A stretch of DNA of 64,000 nucleotides from Brachybacterium fresconis. GTDB lineage: Bacteria > Actinomycetota > Actinomycetes > Actinomycetales > Dermabacteraceae. The DNA lies in the NCBI RefSeq assembly GCF_017876515.1, contig NZ_JAGIOC010000001.1:3782001-3846000 (forward strand), written 5' to 3'. Under the pieces are notes generated by a model. The model worked only from the letters and a program-made list of their open reading frames with translations. It had not been told where the DNA came from and searched no databases. Position numbers and translations under genes: made by a program. Below, piece after piece: positions 8,921 to 17,226 of this stretch (the first letter of the stretch is position 1; every line of letters begins with the position of its first letter).

Positions 8921-8926
8921 GGAGCA

Positions 8927-10189
8927 ATGATCGATCTGCGGCTCCTGCGCGAGAATCCCGATGCCGTCCGCGACGCCCAGAGGGCACGTCGGCGAGACCC
9001 CTCCACCGTCGACGCGGTGCTCGAGGCCGACTCCCGGTGGCGCGAGGCGACCGGAGCCTTCGAATCCGCGCGGGCCGAGCAGAAGGTCTTCGGCAAGCAG
9101 GTCGCCCAGGCCACCGGCGATCAGAAGCAGCAGCTGCTGGCCGAGGTCAAGCAGCTCGCCGCCGACGTCAAGCGGCTGCAGGCGGAGGCCGACGAGGCCA
9201 TCGCCGCCCGGGACACCCTGCTGCGTGCGATCCCGAACCTCGCCGAGGGCGCCCCCGAGGGGCTCGAGGACGACTTCGCCCTCCGCGAGACCGTCGGGGA
9301 GAACCCCGCCTTCGAGCATCCGGTCAAGGACCATCTGGAGATCGCCGAGGGACTGAAGGCGATCGACATGGCCCGCGGTGCGAAGGTCTCCGGGGCCCGT
9401 TTCTACTTCCTCACCGGTGTCGGTGCCCAGCTCGAGCTCGCGATCCTCAATTCCGCGATCGACCAGGCCACGAAGTCCGGCTTCACCCCGATGATCACCC
9501 CGACCCTGGTGCTGCCGGAGTCGATGGAGGGCACGGGCTTCCTCGGCGAGCACGCCGACGAGGTCTACCACCTCGACAAGGACGACGACCTCTACCTCGT
9601 CGGCACCAGCGAGGTGGCCCTGGCCAGCTACCACAAGGACGAGATCCTCGACCTCGGAGGCGGCCCGATCCGCTACGCCGGCTGGAGCGCCTGCTACCGC
9701 CGCGAGGCCGGCAGCTACGGCAGGGACACCCGCGGCATCATCCGCGTCCACCAGTTCCACAAGGTGGAGATGTTCTCCTACTGCCGCATCGAGGACTCCT
9801 ACGCGGAGCACGAGCGCCTGCTGGACCTCGAGCGCGAGATGCTGGCGCGGATCGACGTGCCCTACCGCATCATCGACACCGCCGCCGGCGATCTCGGGAC
9901 CTCCGCCGCCCGCAAGTACGACTGCGAGGCGTGGATGCCCAGCCAGAACACCTACCGCGAGCTCACCTCGACCTCGAACACCACCCAGTTCCAGGCGAGG
10001 CGGCTGAACATCCGCGAGCGCACCGACGACGGCCTGCGCCCCGTCGCGACGCTGAACGGCACCCTCGGCACCACCCGTTTCATCGCGGCGATCCTCGAGA
10101 ACCATCAGCGCCCCGACGGGTCGGTGGTGGTCCCGGAGGGACTGCGGCCCTACCTCGGCGGGCGCGAGGTCTTCGAGGTCACCGCCTGA
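8927..10189 (+). CDS. serS: Seryl-tRNA synthetase
   Basis: At 420 residues this is the usual length. It charges tRNA-Ser with serine using ATP; two of its substrate tRNA genes lie in this window. The N-terminus [12 protein letters not shown] is typical, followed by the long coiled-coil arm that grips the tRNA variable arm (about residues 30-100, rich in Glu/Lys/Ala). Class II motif 2 is visible as [16 protein letters not shown] and HQFHKVEMF. Motif 3 reads [19 protein letters not shown], a variant of the more usual LNGSGLAVGR form that I associate with actinobacterial enzymes. The start is fixed by the conserved N-terminus and the promoter element upstream. Confidence 0.97.
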   Translation: MIDLRLLRENPDAVRDAQRARRRDPSTVDAVLEADSRWREATGAFESARAEQKVFGKQVAQATGDQKQQLLAEVKQLAADVKRLQAEADEAIAARDTLLRAIPNLAEGAPEGLEDDFALRETVGENPAFEHPVKDHLEIAEGLKAIDMARGAKVSGARFYFLTGVGAQLELAILNSAIDQATKSGFTPMITPTLVLPESMEGTGFLGEHADEVYHLDKDDDLYLVGTSEVALASYHKDEILDLGGGPIRYAGWSACYRREAGSYGRDTRGIIRVHQFHKVEMFSYCRIEDSYAEHERLLDLEREMLARIDVPYRIIDTAAGDLGTSAARKYDCEAWMPSQNTYRELTSTSNTTQFQARRLNIRERTDDGLRPVATLNGTLGTTRFIAAILENHQRPDGSVVVPEGLRPYLGGREVFEVTA

Positions 10190-10283
10190 GATGCGCCGCG
10201 TCAATCCCCTGCGCCGTCTGGTCGAGGCAGCGCGTCACCGCCGGTTCACCCGGGTGTCAGACCGTGCTGGAAGACTGGGCGAC

Positions 10284-11159
10284 ATGACCGCTCCGACCTC
10301 GCCGACGCCTCTGACCGATCCCGACGCGACCCGCACCCGCCTGCAGGTGCACCTCGACGCCCTGGGCGGCGAGCAGCTGCTGGTGGGTCTCGACGTCGAC
10401 GGCACGCTCGTCGATCACGACGGCGTCATGTCCCCGCCGATGCGCCGCATGCTGCAGCGCACCGCCGACCAGCACACCGTCGTCATCGCCACCGGCCGCT
10501 CCATCGGCGCCACCCTGCCGATCGTCGAGGCCGCCGGGATCACCCGCGGCTACGCGGTGTGCTCCAACGGCGCGGTCACGGTCCGGATGGATCCGCAGGC
10601 CGACGGGGGCCACCGCATCGTCGAGACCCGCTCCTTCCAGCCCGGCCACGCCCTGCGCACCCTGCGCGAGGTCCAGCCCGACGCCCACTACGCGGTAGAG
10701 ACGGCCGACGGCGGCTTCCACGCCACCACCGGCTTCCAGGACGCCAGCTTCGGCGTCCAGGCGACCGAGCGACCGCTGGATGACCTCATGGAGCTCGAGG
10801 CGGTGCGCGTGGTGGTCCATGTGCCCGATCTGTCCCCGCAGGAGTTCAGCGAGGTCATCGCGCAATCCGGTGTCCACGGCGTGGAGTACTCGATCGGGTG
10901 GACGGCCTGGCTGGACATGGCCGCCCCCGGCGTCTCCAAGGCCACGGCCCTCGAGGACATCCGCGCCCGGCTCGACATCGCCGCCGCCCACACCGTGGCC
11001 GTCGGCGACGGCTTCAACGACACCGAGATGCTCACCTGGGCCGGGGTCGGGATCGCCATGGGGCAGGCGCCGCAGGGCGTGAAGGACGTCGCCGACGTGG
11101 TCACCGACTCCGTCTACGAGGACGGCACGGTGCTGGTGCTGGAAGCGCTGCGAAGCTGA
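10284..11159 (+). CDS. HAD-superfamily hydrolase, Cof/YidA-like sugar-phosphate phosphatase
   Basis: The 291-residue protein shows HAD motif I as GLDVDGTLVDHDG near residues 34-46 (the first Asp is the nucleophile), motif II as VIATGRS, the conserved Lys in VSKATALEDI, and motif IV as VAVGDGFNDTEML. The long cap between motif II and the Lys marks a C2-cap (Cof-type) phosphatase, a group that dephosphorylates sugar phosphates and flavin mononucleotide. The ATG at 10284 was chosen because it is 95 bases after serS and follows an AAGACT hexamer by seven bases. It follows serS on the same strand and might be co-transcribed. The exact substrate is not predictable. Confidence 0.88.
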   Translation: MTAPTSPTPLTDPDATRTRLQVHLDALGGEQLLVGLDVDGTLVDHDGVMSPPMRRMLQRTADQHTVVIATGRSIGATLPIVEAAGITRGYAVCSNGAVTVRMDPQADGGHRIVETRSFQPGHALRTLREVQPDAHYAVETADGGFHATTGFQDASFGVQATERPLDDLMELEAVRVVVHVPDLSPQEFSEVIAQSGVHGVEYSIGWTAWLDMAAPGVSKATALEDIRARLDIAAAHTVAVGDGFNDTEMLTWAGVGIAMGQAPQGVKDVADVVTDSVYEDGTVLVLEALRS

Positions 11160-11245
11160 TCAGCGGTTCCGGGGCCGGAGGCAGGTCCCGACCTCTTGCC
11201 GAACGGGCAGGACGGCGGCACGTCAGCTGAGAGCCACGGCCGGGA

Positions 11246-12187
11246 TCATCCCGAAGCGACCTCCAGGACCACCTTGCCCAGATGGCCGCCGTCGCGCAGG
11301 ATCGCATGCGCCTCGCTCGCGCGGTCCATCGGCAGCCGGGCGTGGAGCGGGACGCTGAGCGTCCCGTCGGCCAGCAGCGGCCAGACCAGCTCGCGGGTGG
11401 CCTCGAGGATCTCGCGCTTGCCCTCGGTGCGCCGCGAGCGCAGCGTGGTGCCGATGACGCGGGCGCGCTTGCCCATGAGCATGCCGATCGGCAGCTCGCC
11501 GATGGCTCCGCCCAGCGTGCCGATGATGACCAGCCTTCCGTGCTCGCGGAGCATCCCCACGTTGTCCGCGAGCGTCGGACCGCCGACGATGTCGAGGATG
11601 ACGTCCGCCCCGCCGGCCTCCCGCACCACCTCGAGCAGATCGGTGGTCCGACGGTTCCAGACCGCGTCGGCCCCCAGGTCGCGCACCCGGTCGAACGCCT
11701 CGTCGGAGCCGACGGTGGTCAGCACCCGCGCGCCGAGGTGCCGCGCCAGCTGGATCGCGACGGTGCCGATGCCGCCGGTGCCGCCGTGGATCAGCACGGT
11801 CTCGCCGTCGGCCAGACGTCCCTCGAGCACCAGGTTGGAGACGACGGTGGCGCACACCTCGATGACCCCGGCGGCCTCGACGGGGTCCATGCCCTCGGGC
11901 ACCGGCAGCAGCTGCCCTTCGGGGACCGCCACCACCTCGGCGTAGCCACCGCCCGCCAGCAGCGCCACCACCGCCTCACCAGTGTCCCGGCGGTGCCCGG
12001 AGACCTCCAGACCGGGCAGTTCGGAGGCCCCCGGCGGCGGCGGATACATTCCGGCGGTCTGGGCGACGTCTGCCCGGTTCACGCCCGCCGCGACCACGTC
12101 GACCAGCACCTCGCCGGGGGCCGCGACGGGTTCGGGCAGCTCGACCAGTTCGAGCTCGTGCTCCTCGGTGATGGCGATCGCGCGCAT
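11246..12187 (-). CDS. Zinc-independent NAD(P)H:quinone oxidoreductase (MDR family)
   Basis: About 313 residues from ATG 12187; GTG 12193, overlapping the stop of the upstream gene, is equally possible and adds MT. The protein has the GroES-like MDR domain (VLVDVVAAGVNRADVAQ, then PPPPGASELPGLEVSG, a signature of PIG3/QOR-type quinone reductases) and the NADPH-binding Rossmann loop HGGTGGIGTVAIQLARHLGA. Zinc ligands of alcohol dehydrogenases are absent. It should reduce quinones or enones with NADPH in the cytosol. It is translationally coupled to the acrylyl-CoA reductase-like gene upstream, which suggests a joint role in handling electrophilic carbonyls; this pairing role is inferred. Confidence 0.87.
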   Translation of the reverse strand: MRAIAITEEHELELVELPEPVAAPGEVLVDVVAAGVNRADVAQTAGMYPPPPGASELPGLEVSGHRRDTGEAVVALLAGGGYAEVVAVPEGQLLPVPEGMDPVEAAGVIEVCATVVSNLVLEGRLADGETVLIHGGTGGIGTVAIQLARHLGARVLTTVGSDEAFDRVRDLGADAVWNRRTTDLLEVVREAGGADVILDIVGGPTLADNVGMLREHGRLVIIGTLGGAIGELPIGMLMGKRARVIGTTLRSRRTEGKREILEATRELVWPLLADGTLSVPLHARLPMDRASEAHAILRDGGHLGKVVLEVASG

Positions 12188-12189
12188 GG

Positions 12190-13167
12190 TCACTGGGTCA
12201 CGTCCACGACGGTGCGGCCGCGGGTCTCGCCGGCGAGGATCCGCTGCGCATAGGGGATCGTCTCCGACAGCCCGATGCTCGTGGTCATCGAATCCAGCAG
12301 GTCGAGGTCGAGCTCGGCGGCCAGCGCATCCCAGGCGCGCTCGCGCAGGTCCGGCGGGGCGTCGACCGAGTTCACGCCGGCGAGGGTGACGTGCCGCAGG
12401 ATGAACGGCATCACGGACGTCCGCAGATCCATTCCCTGGGCCAGTCCGTAGGCCGCGACCACTCCACCCCAGGAGGTCTGGGCGAGGACGTTGGCGAGCG
12501 TCGTGCTGCCCACGGCGTCGATCGCCCCGGCCCAGCGCTGGGCCTGCAGGGGCTTGCCGACCTCGGCGCCGAGCTCGTCGCGGTCGATCACCTCGGCGGC
12601 CCCGAGCTCCCGGAGGTATTCCGCGTTCTCGTCGGTTCGTCCGGTCGAGGCCACCACGCGGAACCCGCGGCCGGCCAGCAGGGCGAGCGCGACGGAGCCG
12701 CCCCCGCCGGAGGCACCGGTGACCAGCACGTCTCCGTGCTCCGGGGTGACGCCGCCGTCCTCGAGGCGCAGGACCGAGAGCATCGCCGTGAATCCGGCGG
12801 TGCCGATGGCGGCGGCCCGCTCGGGGGAGAGGTCCGCGGGCAGGCGCACCAGGGCGTCGGGACGCACGCGGGCCCGGGTGGCGAAGCCGCCGTTGCGGGT
12901 CTCGCCGATGCCGTCGCCGTTGAGGACCACGAGGTCACCGGCCGAGTACTCCTCGACCTCGGAACCGGTGACCCGCCCGACCAGGTCGATGCCCGGGATC
13001 AGCGGGAACCGGCGGGCGATGCCCTGGCCCGCGATCGCCATGCCGTCCTTGTAGTTGTAGCTCGAGAAGAGCACGTCCAACTCGACGGGTCCGCTCAGCG
13101 TGGACTCGTCGGCGTCCTCGACGAGGCGGGCGTCGGCCCCTTCGGCTTCGATCAGTACGGCGCGCAT
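12190..13167 (-). CDS. acuI: Acrylyl-CoA reductase-like MDR oxidoreductase (AcuI/YhdH family)
   Basis: The 325 residues align by eye along their length with E. coli YhdH: SSYNYKDGMAIAG, the PLIPGIDLVG segment, IGTAGFTAML, VTGASGGGGSVALALL, the WAGAIDAVGSTTLANVLAQ region, and FILRHVTLAGVNSVD. The family reduces acryloyl-CoA to propionyl-CoA with NADPH, detoxifying acrylate made from DMSP and other sources. The ATG at 13167 gives the conserved N-terminus MRAVLIE. The stop lies within six bases of the start of the next MDR gene, so the two form an operon. The gene is divergent from the GntR/ABC operon, and the 150-base gap holds that operon's operator. Naming as acuI is by similarity; in vivo substrate is unproven. 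Confidence 0.88.
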   Translation of the reverse strand: MRAVLIEAEGADARLVEDADESTLSGPVELDVLFSSYNYKDGMAIAGQGIARRFPLIPGIDLVGRVTGSEVEEYSAGDLVVLNGDGIGETRNGGFATRARVRPDALVRLPADLSPERAAAIGTAGFTAMLSVLRLEDGGVTPEHGDVLVTGASGGGGSVALALLAGRGFRVVASTGRTDENAEYLRELGAAEVIDRDELGAEVGKPLQAQRWAGAIDAVGSTTLANVLAQTSWGGVVAAYGLAQGMDLRTSVMPFILRHVTLAGVNSVDAPPDLRERAWDALAAELDLDLLDSMTTSIGLSETIPYAQRILAGETRGRTVVDVTQ

Positions 13168-13226
13168 GCGGGCGCTCCTCTCCTCGACTGCAGGTGCCGC
13201 CAGCCTAACGGGGCCCGCGCCAGGGA

Positions 13227-13271
13227 TTGACTCCGACCCAGTCCCGTGGTTCATTAGTGGAGTAATGAACC
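13227..13271 (+). promoter_or_regulatory. Promoter and palindromic operator of GntR/ABC operon
   Basis: TTGACT (13227-13232) is followed after 17 bases by TTCATT (13250-13255) as a likely -10. A perfect inverted repeat, GGTTCATTA at 13248-13256 and TAATGAACC at 13263-13271 with a six-base spacer, covers the -10. The AT-rich palindrome stands out in this GC-rich DNA. Its place just ahead of a YtrA-like repressor gene suggests self-repression. Confidence 0.75.
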
Positions 13272-13317
13272 GAGCAACCCGCGAGGGTCCGGATCCTCGA
13301 CACGACCGGGAGGCGAC

Positions 13318-13677
13318 GTGCTCGACGAGTCGAAGCCGCTCTTCATCGCTGTGGCGGAGCAGATCGAGGACGGGATCCTCGACGGCACCTATCCGGAGGA
13401 CACCCCGGTGCCCTCGACCAATGAGCTGGCCGCATTCCTGCGCATCAATCCCGCGACGGCAGGCAAGGGACTCCATCGCCTCGCCGACGCGGGCGTCCTG
13501 GTCAAACGTCGAGGAGTAGGCATGTTCGTCGCCCACGGCGCCACAGAGCTGCTGCGGCAGCGCCGGCGCGATTCCTTCGCCCGCGCCTACATCGTCCCGC
13601 TGCTGCGCGAAGCCGCGCACCTGGGCATCGACCCCCGAGAACTCACCGAGATGATCACGAAGGAGGCGTCCCGATGA
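13318..13677 (+). CDS. GntR-family (YtrA-like) repressor of downstream ABC operon
   Basis: The 119-residue protein starts at GTG 13318, four bases after GGGAGG. Residues 5-72 are the GntR winged helix: PLFIAVAEQIEDGIL, VPSTNELAAFLRINPATAGKGLHRLADAGVL and GVGMFV. A short helical tail follows and there is no effector domain, typical of the YtrA group, whose members repress the ABC transporter genes in their own operon. The ATGA overlap with the next gene shows it is the first gene of a three-gene operon. The perfect palindrome over its promoter is its likely binding site. The inducer is unknown. Confidence 0.9.
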   Translation: MLDESKPLFIAVAEQIEDGILDGTYPEDTPVPSTNELAAFLRINPATAGKGLHRLADAGVLVKRRGVGMFVAHGATELLRQRRRDSFARAYIVPLLREAAHLGIDPRELTEMITKEASR

Positions 13678-14552
13678 GCGCCATCGAGACCCGCAATCTC
13701 AGAAAGCACTTCCGCGACGTCGCCGCCATCGACGATGTCTCCCTCTCCTTCACCGAAGGTCGGGTGCACGGGCTGCTGGGCCGGAACGGCGCCGGCAAGA
13801 CCACGATGATGAAACTGCTGACCGGGCAGATCTTCGCCAGCTCCGGCGAGATGCGCGTGCTGGGCGAGAACCCTGTGGAGAACCCGCAGGTGCTCGCGCA
13901 GACCTGCTTCATCCAGGAGAGCCAGAAGTATCCCGACGGGTTCCGGCCCTTCGACGTGCTGCGCATCGCCGAGGGCCTGTACCCCTTCTGGGATCAGCAG
14001 CTGGCCCGCGAGCTGGTCGCCGACTTCCGCCTCCCGGAGAAGAGGGCCATCAAGAAGCTCTCCCGTGGCCAGCTCTCGGCCGTCGGCATCATCCTCGGTC
14101 TCGCCTCCCGGGCTCCGCTGACCTTCTTCGACGAGCCGTACCTGGGCCTGGACGCCGTCGCCCGGCGCCTGTTCTTCGATCGGCTGCTGGCCGACTTCGC
14201 CGAGCACCCCCGCACCGTGATCCTGTCCACCCACCACATCGACGAGGTCTCCAACCTGCTCGAGCACGTGGTGCTGCTGGACGAGGGTCGGGTCGCGATC
14301 TCGGAGGAGGCCGAGGCGCTGCAGAGCGCGGCGATCGAGGTCTCCGGCCGGCTCGACGAGGTCAAGGGCTTCATCGCCGGGGCTGACGTGCTCCACCTCC
14401 AGGAGATCGGCTCGCTGGCCACCGCCACTGTCCATGCAGAGCCCGGCAGCGCTGAGCGGGCCCGGGCCGCAGGGCTCCAGGTCGCGCCCGTCTCCCTGCA
14501 GAACTACATCGTCCATCGCACCACCGCCGCGGCCACCGCCGCGGCGCGCTGA
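13674..14552 (+). CDS. ABC transporter ATP-binding protein
   Basis: The 292 residues contain Walker A LLGRNGAGKTTMMKLLTG near 37-54, a Q-loop at FIQES, a signature motif LSRGQ (the Ser-Gly-Gly is replaced by Ser-Arg-Gly, common in this exporter type), Walker B LTFFDEP and the H-loop STHHIDE. This is the one-protein ATPase of a YtrB/CcmA-like exporter. The C-terminal 80 residues after the H-loop are a regulatory-type extension. It overlaps the GntR stop by four bases and is followed 13 bases later by the permease gene with a strong AGAGGAG site. It probably powers the membrane protein next door; the cargo may be a peptide or antibiotic, by analogy only. Confidence 0.92.
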   Translation: MSAIETRNLRKHFRDVAAIDDVSLSFTEGRVHGLLGRNGAGKTTMMKLLTGQIFASSGEMRVLGENPVENPQVLAQTCFIQESQKYPDGFRPFDVLRIAEGLYPFWDQQLARELVADFRLPEKRAIKKLSRGQLSAVGIILGLASRAPLTFFDEPYLGLDAVARRLFFDRLLADFAEHPRTVILSTHHIDEVSNLLEHVVLLDEGRVAISEEAEALQSAAIEVSGRLDEVKGFIAGADVLHLQEIGSLATATVHAEPGSAERARAAGLQVAPVSLQNYIVHRTTAAATAAAR

Positions 14553-14565
14553 GAGGAGATCCGAG

Positions 14566-15282
14566 ATGCGCTCCCGCAACGTCATCGACATGCACCTGGT
14601 CAACCGGATGCAAGCCTACGGCTATCCCCTGATCGCGCTCGCCTTCGCCCTCGTGGTCATCCTGGCGGTCGGCGTGATCATCGGCTCGCAGGGCCCCGAG
14701 GCCCAGGCGGGGATGTATTACGGCATGCAGTGGAACGGCGCGATCTTCGCCCTGCTGGGCCCGTTGATCGGTTACGGTTTCACCTCCATGGGCCAGTACT
14801 TCCCCCTGGCCCTGGGTCTGGGGTTGACCCGCCGGGAGTTCGCCTCCGGCCTCGGCCTGGTGTTCCTGGGCAACGCCGTGGTCTACTCCGTGCTGATCAC
14901 GATCGGCAAGACCGTCGAGGTCGCCACCGATGGCTTCGGGCTGAGCATCCGATTCTTCGATGTCTTCTACACCAGCACCGGCGCACCGTGGCAGACCCTC
15001 GTGCAGACCTTCCTGCTGATCCTGGGAGTGCTGTTCCTCGGCGCCGCCATCACCGCCGCCTTCCTGCGCTTCGGCCAGGTCTTCCTGTGGGCCTCCGGCG
15101 CCGTCCTGGCGCTGCTCGCCCTGGGGATCCTCGCGGGAGTGCTCCTGCTCGACGGCTTCGGTCGGGCTCTGCTCGATGTCCTCACCATGGGCTGGGGCCC
15201 GTGGATGGTCGCGATCGCCGTGATCGGTGCGATCTCGGCTGGTGCCTGGCTGGTGCTCGTGCGGCGCACACAGGTGAGCTGA
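14566..15282 (+). CDS. ABC transporter membrane subunit
   Basis: A 238-residue integral membrane protein with about six hydrophobic helices (for example ALAFALVVILAVGVIIG near residue 25, and long helices near 55-80, 100-120, 145-170, 180-200 and 205-230). A GEF-like LTRREFASGL segment between helices is seen in ABC-2 type permease subunits, where it contacts the ATPase. AGAGGAG lies seven to eight bases before ATG 14566. As the last gene of the GntR-ATPase-permease operon it should form the channel of a homodimeric exporter. There is no recognisable extracellular binding domain. Substrate is unknown. Confidence 0.8.
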   Translation: MRSRNVIDMHLVNRMQAYGYPLIALAFALVVILAVGVIIGSQGPEAQAGMYYGMQWNGAIFALLGPLIGYGFTSMGQYFPLALGLGLTRREFASGLGLVFLGNAVVYSVLITIGKTVEVATDGFGLSIRFFDVFYTSTGAPWQTLVQTFLLILGVLFLGAAITAAFLRFGQVFLWASGAVLALLALGILAGVLLLDGFGRALLDVLTMGWGPWMVAIAVIGAISAGAWLVLVRRTQVS

Positions 15283-15374
15283 GGTGGGCGTGCAGCCGTG
15301 TTCGTGAATCAGTACGCCGGGCAGGTGGGAGCCGCCTGACACCGGTAGACTCTCGCGGGTGCCTCCGGGCACGA

Positions 15375-15462
15375 GGAGGGTTGTCAGAGCGGCCGAATGA
15401 GATGGTCTTGAAAACCATTGTGCAGTGACCCTGTACCGCGGGTTCGAATCCCGCACCCTCCG
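15375..15462 (+). tRNA. tRNA-Ser (anticodon TGA)
   Basis: The 88-base cloverleaf has the acceptor pair GGAGGGT/ACCCTCC, discriminator G, a D-arm around GTCAGAGCGGCC, anticodon stem-loop ATGGT-CTTGAAA-ACCAT with anticodon TGA, a long class II variable arm (TGTGCAGTGACCCTGTA region) and a T-arm with GGTTCGAATCC. The long variable arm and anticodon identify serine, reading UCA and UCG. The CCA end is not encoded, as is common in actinobacteria. It stands alone between the ABC operon and the TetR gene. Confidence 0.96.
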
Positions 15463-15485
15463 CCCGAGCTGCCGCGGGTCAGCTC

Positions 15486-16094
15486 TCAGGCGGCCTTCTC
15501 CGCCGGCCAGGTCGCCAGGAACGCCGCGACCCCGGACTCGAGCTCCTCGCGTCGGGCCCCGTCGCGCGCCTGCATCGACATGCCGTTCCAGATCGCGAGG
15601 ATGTGCATCGCGAAGCCGTCCACGTCGATCCCGGACGGCAGTCGGCCGGCGTCCCGGTCCGCGGTCAGCGCGGCCAGGAGGCGCTGTCCGATCGCGTGAC
15701 GGATCGCCTGCAGGCCGGCATCGATCTCGGGGGAGGACGCCGACGCCGTGGAGGCGTTGTTCATGATCAGGCACCCGGCCGGGCACCCCGGCTGCGTGTA
15801 CTGGTGGGCGGCTCCGGTCAGCAGGCGTCGGGTCGCGCCGCGGGTATCGACCTCCTCGTCGAAGGCCGCCTCGACGAATCCGGTGTATCGGTCGGTGTAG
15901 ACGCGAACCACCTCCTCGAAGAGCTGCTGCTTGCTGCCGAAGGCGTGGTACAGGCTGGGGGCGGAGATCCCCATCGCGGTGCAGAGCTCGCGGGTGCCGA
16001 TGCCCCCGTAGCCGCGCTCCCAGAACAGCAGCATCGCCTTCTCCAGGGCCTCGTCCCGATCGAAGCTGCGGGGGCGTCCTCTGCTCGCGCTCAT
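15486..16094 (-). CDS. TetR/AcrR-family transcriptional regulator
   Basis: The 202-residue protein begins MSASRGRPRSFDRDEALEKA, the usual GRPRxFD lead-in of a TetR helix-turn-helix, followed by LFWERGYGGIGTRELC and ISAPSLYHAFGSKQQLFEE. The C-terminal domain contains GCPAGCLIMNNA, a Cys-bearing pattern typical of the YxaF/TetR_C-type subgroup that responds to small electrophilic or drug-like molecules. Start ATG 16094 follows a TAGAAT hexamer by seven bases, so a leaderless message is likely. It is divergent from the ATP-grasp gene, and a palindrome sits in the shared 160-base gap; repression of that neighbour is the natural inference. Confidence 0.9.
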   Translation of the reverse strand: MSASRGRPRSFDRDEALEKAMLLFWERGYGGIGTRELCTAMGISAPSLYHAFGSKQQLFEEVVRVYTDRYTGFVEAAFDEEVDTRGATRRLLTGAAHQYTQPGCPAGCLIMNNASTASASSPEIDAGLQAIRHAIGQRLLAALTADRDAGRLPSGIDVDGFAMHILAIWNGMSMQARDGARREELESGVAAFLATWPAEKAA

Positions 16095-16101
16095 GCCCTG
16101 A

Positions 16102-16107
16102 ATTCTA
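16102..16107 (-). promoter_or_regulatory. -10-like TAGAAT for TetR gene
   Basis: On the minus strand TAGAAT is seven bases before ATG 16094, with no ribosome-binding sequence between. Confidence 0.45.
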
Positions 16108-16129
16108 TAGCGCCCGACCCGAAAAGGGG

Positions 16130-16163
16130 TTGCCCGTTATGTACCGAGTGATACACAATGTGT
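16130..16163 (+). promoter_or_regulatory. Promoter with TetR-type operator ahead of ATP-grasp gene
   Basis: TTGCCC (16130-16135) and CACAAT (16154-16159) are 18 bases apart, a plausible promoter. The perfect 11-base palindrome ACACA-A-TGTGT (16153-16163) overlaps the -10, a good position for repression by the divergent TetR protein. The assignment is inferred from position and symmetry. Confidence 0.5.
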
Positions 16164-16254
16164 CGGATTGCGAGCGGACGACGCGCTCGCCGGTGAGCAC
16201 GAGGGCGTGTCGCCGTCGACACGACCCGTGATCCACGATTCGGAAGGTCACCTC

Positions 16255-17226
16255 ATGCATCTCGCACCGACCCTCGCTCCCCGCACGGCTCCCGCCGGTC
16301 CACCGCTCACCGCTCCTGTCGCCGCGCCGGGCACCGTCCTGGTCACCGGAGCGGGCGGACACGTCGGCGCGCAGGTCGTCCACCTGCTGCTCGAGCGCGG
16401 GATGCGCGTGGTCACCACCGACGTCACCCCGCTGCCGGTCCCGAGGGACGACTTCGTGCTCGGCCCCTGCGCCGGCTCCCCCTCCTACGTCCCCTTCCTC
16501 GAAGCCACGCTCGCGAGGTTCGACGTCGACCTGCTCATCCCCACCGTGTCGGACGAGCTGCCGGCGCTGGCGGGCGTCGCTCCGGTCCTCGGCAGCCAGG
16601 TCGCGATCGCCGCCCCGGGCCCGATCGCCCTGTGCCACGACCGTCTGCTGACGATGAGGTACCTGGCGCGCCATCGGATCCCCGTCCCCACGACGGTGGT
16701 CGTGCGTCCGTCCGGGGTGCCCCGGCACCTGATCGGGGAGGGCACCTACGTGGCCAGGCCCCGCCTCGCGAACGGTCCGGGCACGGCGACGATGATCGAC
16801 GACCCCGAGCAGCTGCCCGCCCGCAACGACACCTTCCTCGCCCAGGAGCTCGTGCCGGGCGAAGAGATCATCGCCCAGGTGCACCGCTCGCCCCGGGACG
16901 GCGTCATGACGGTGGTCCTGCTGCGCACCTCGGGCAGCGGACCCGACGCAGGGGGGAAGTCTGCGCGGATGGAGCAGGTGGAACCCGGGGCGGAGCCGGA
17001 GCTCGCCGAGCTCGCCCGCGCGGTCGCCCGGGCCCTCGACCTGACCGGCGCGTTCAGCATCGACATGCGCCGCACCGTCGCCGGCACGCCGGTCGTCCTC
17101 GCCGTCGACGCGAGACTGGGGGCCCACAGCCACCCTGCCCCGGAGCTGCTCGACGGACTGCTGGACGATGCCGCGCTCCCGCTCAGGACGGTGCGGAGCG
17201 CACCTCGGACTGCGCCCAGGCGGTGA
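16255..17226 (+). CDS. ATP-grasp-like ligase with Rossmann-type N-terminus
   Basis: From ATG 16255 (GGAAGG eight bases upstream) the protein has 323 residues. Residues about 25-55 form a nucleotide-type loop, VLVTGAGGHVGAQVVHLL. The middle, PTVSDELPALAG, CHDRLLTMRYLARHRIPVPTT (shown in parts), YVARPRLANG and the FLAQELVPGEEIIAQV segment resemble the ATP-grasp domains of carbamoyl-phosphate-synthase-like and PylC-like ligases. The C-terminal SIDMRRTVAGTPVVLAVDARLG fits the metal-binding Asp/Glu-Asn end of the fold, though the usual NPR motif reads DAR here. It may join a carboxylate to an amine or thiol. Product unknown. Its last 44 bases overlap the convergent SDR gene. Confidence 0.6.
   Translation: MHLAPTLAPRTAPAGPPLTAPVAAPGTVLVTGAGGHVGAQVVHLLLERGMRVVTTDVTPLPVPRDDFVLGPCAGSPSYVPFLEATLARFDVDLLIPTVSDELPALAGVAPVLGSQVAIAAPGPIALCHDRLLTMRYLARHRIPVPTTVVVRPSGVPRHLIGEGTYVARPRLANGPGTATMIDDPEQLPARNDTFLAQELVPGEEIIAQVHRSPRDGVMTVVLLRTSGSGPDAGGKSARMEQVEPGAEPELAELARAVARALDLTGAFSIDMRRTVAGTPVVLAVDARLGAHSHPAPELLDGLLDDAALPLRTVRSAPRTAPRR

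Noticed and set aside
7694..8926. N-terminal extension of seryl-tRNA synthetase by 411 residues
   Set aside because: The frame is open upstream of ATG 8927, but this is the shadow of the lipid kinase gene on the other strand. SerRS has its normal length and N-terminus at 8927.
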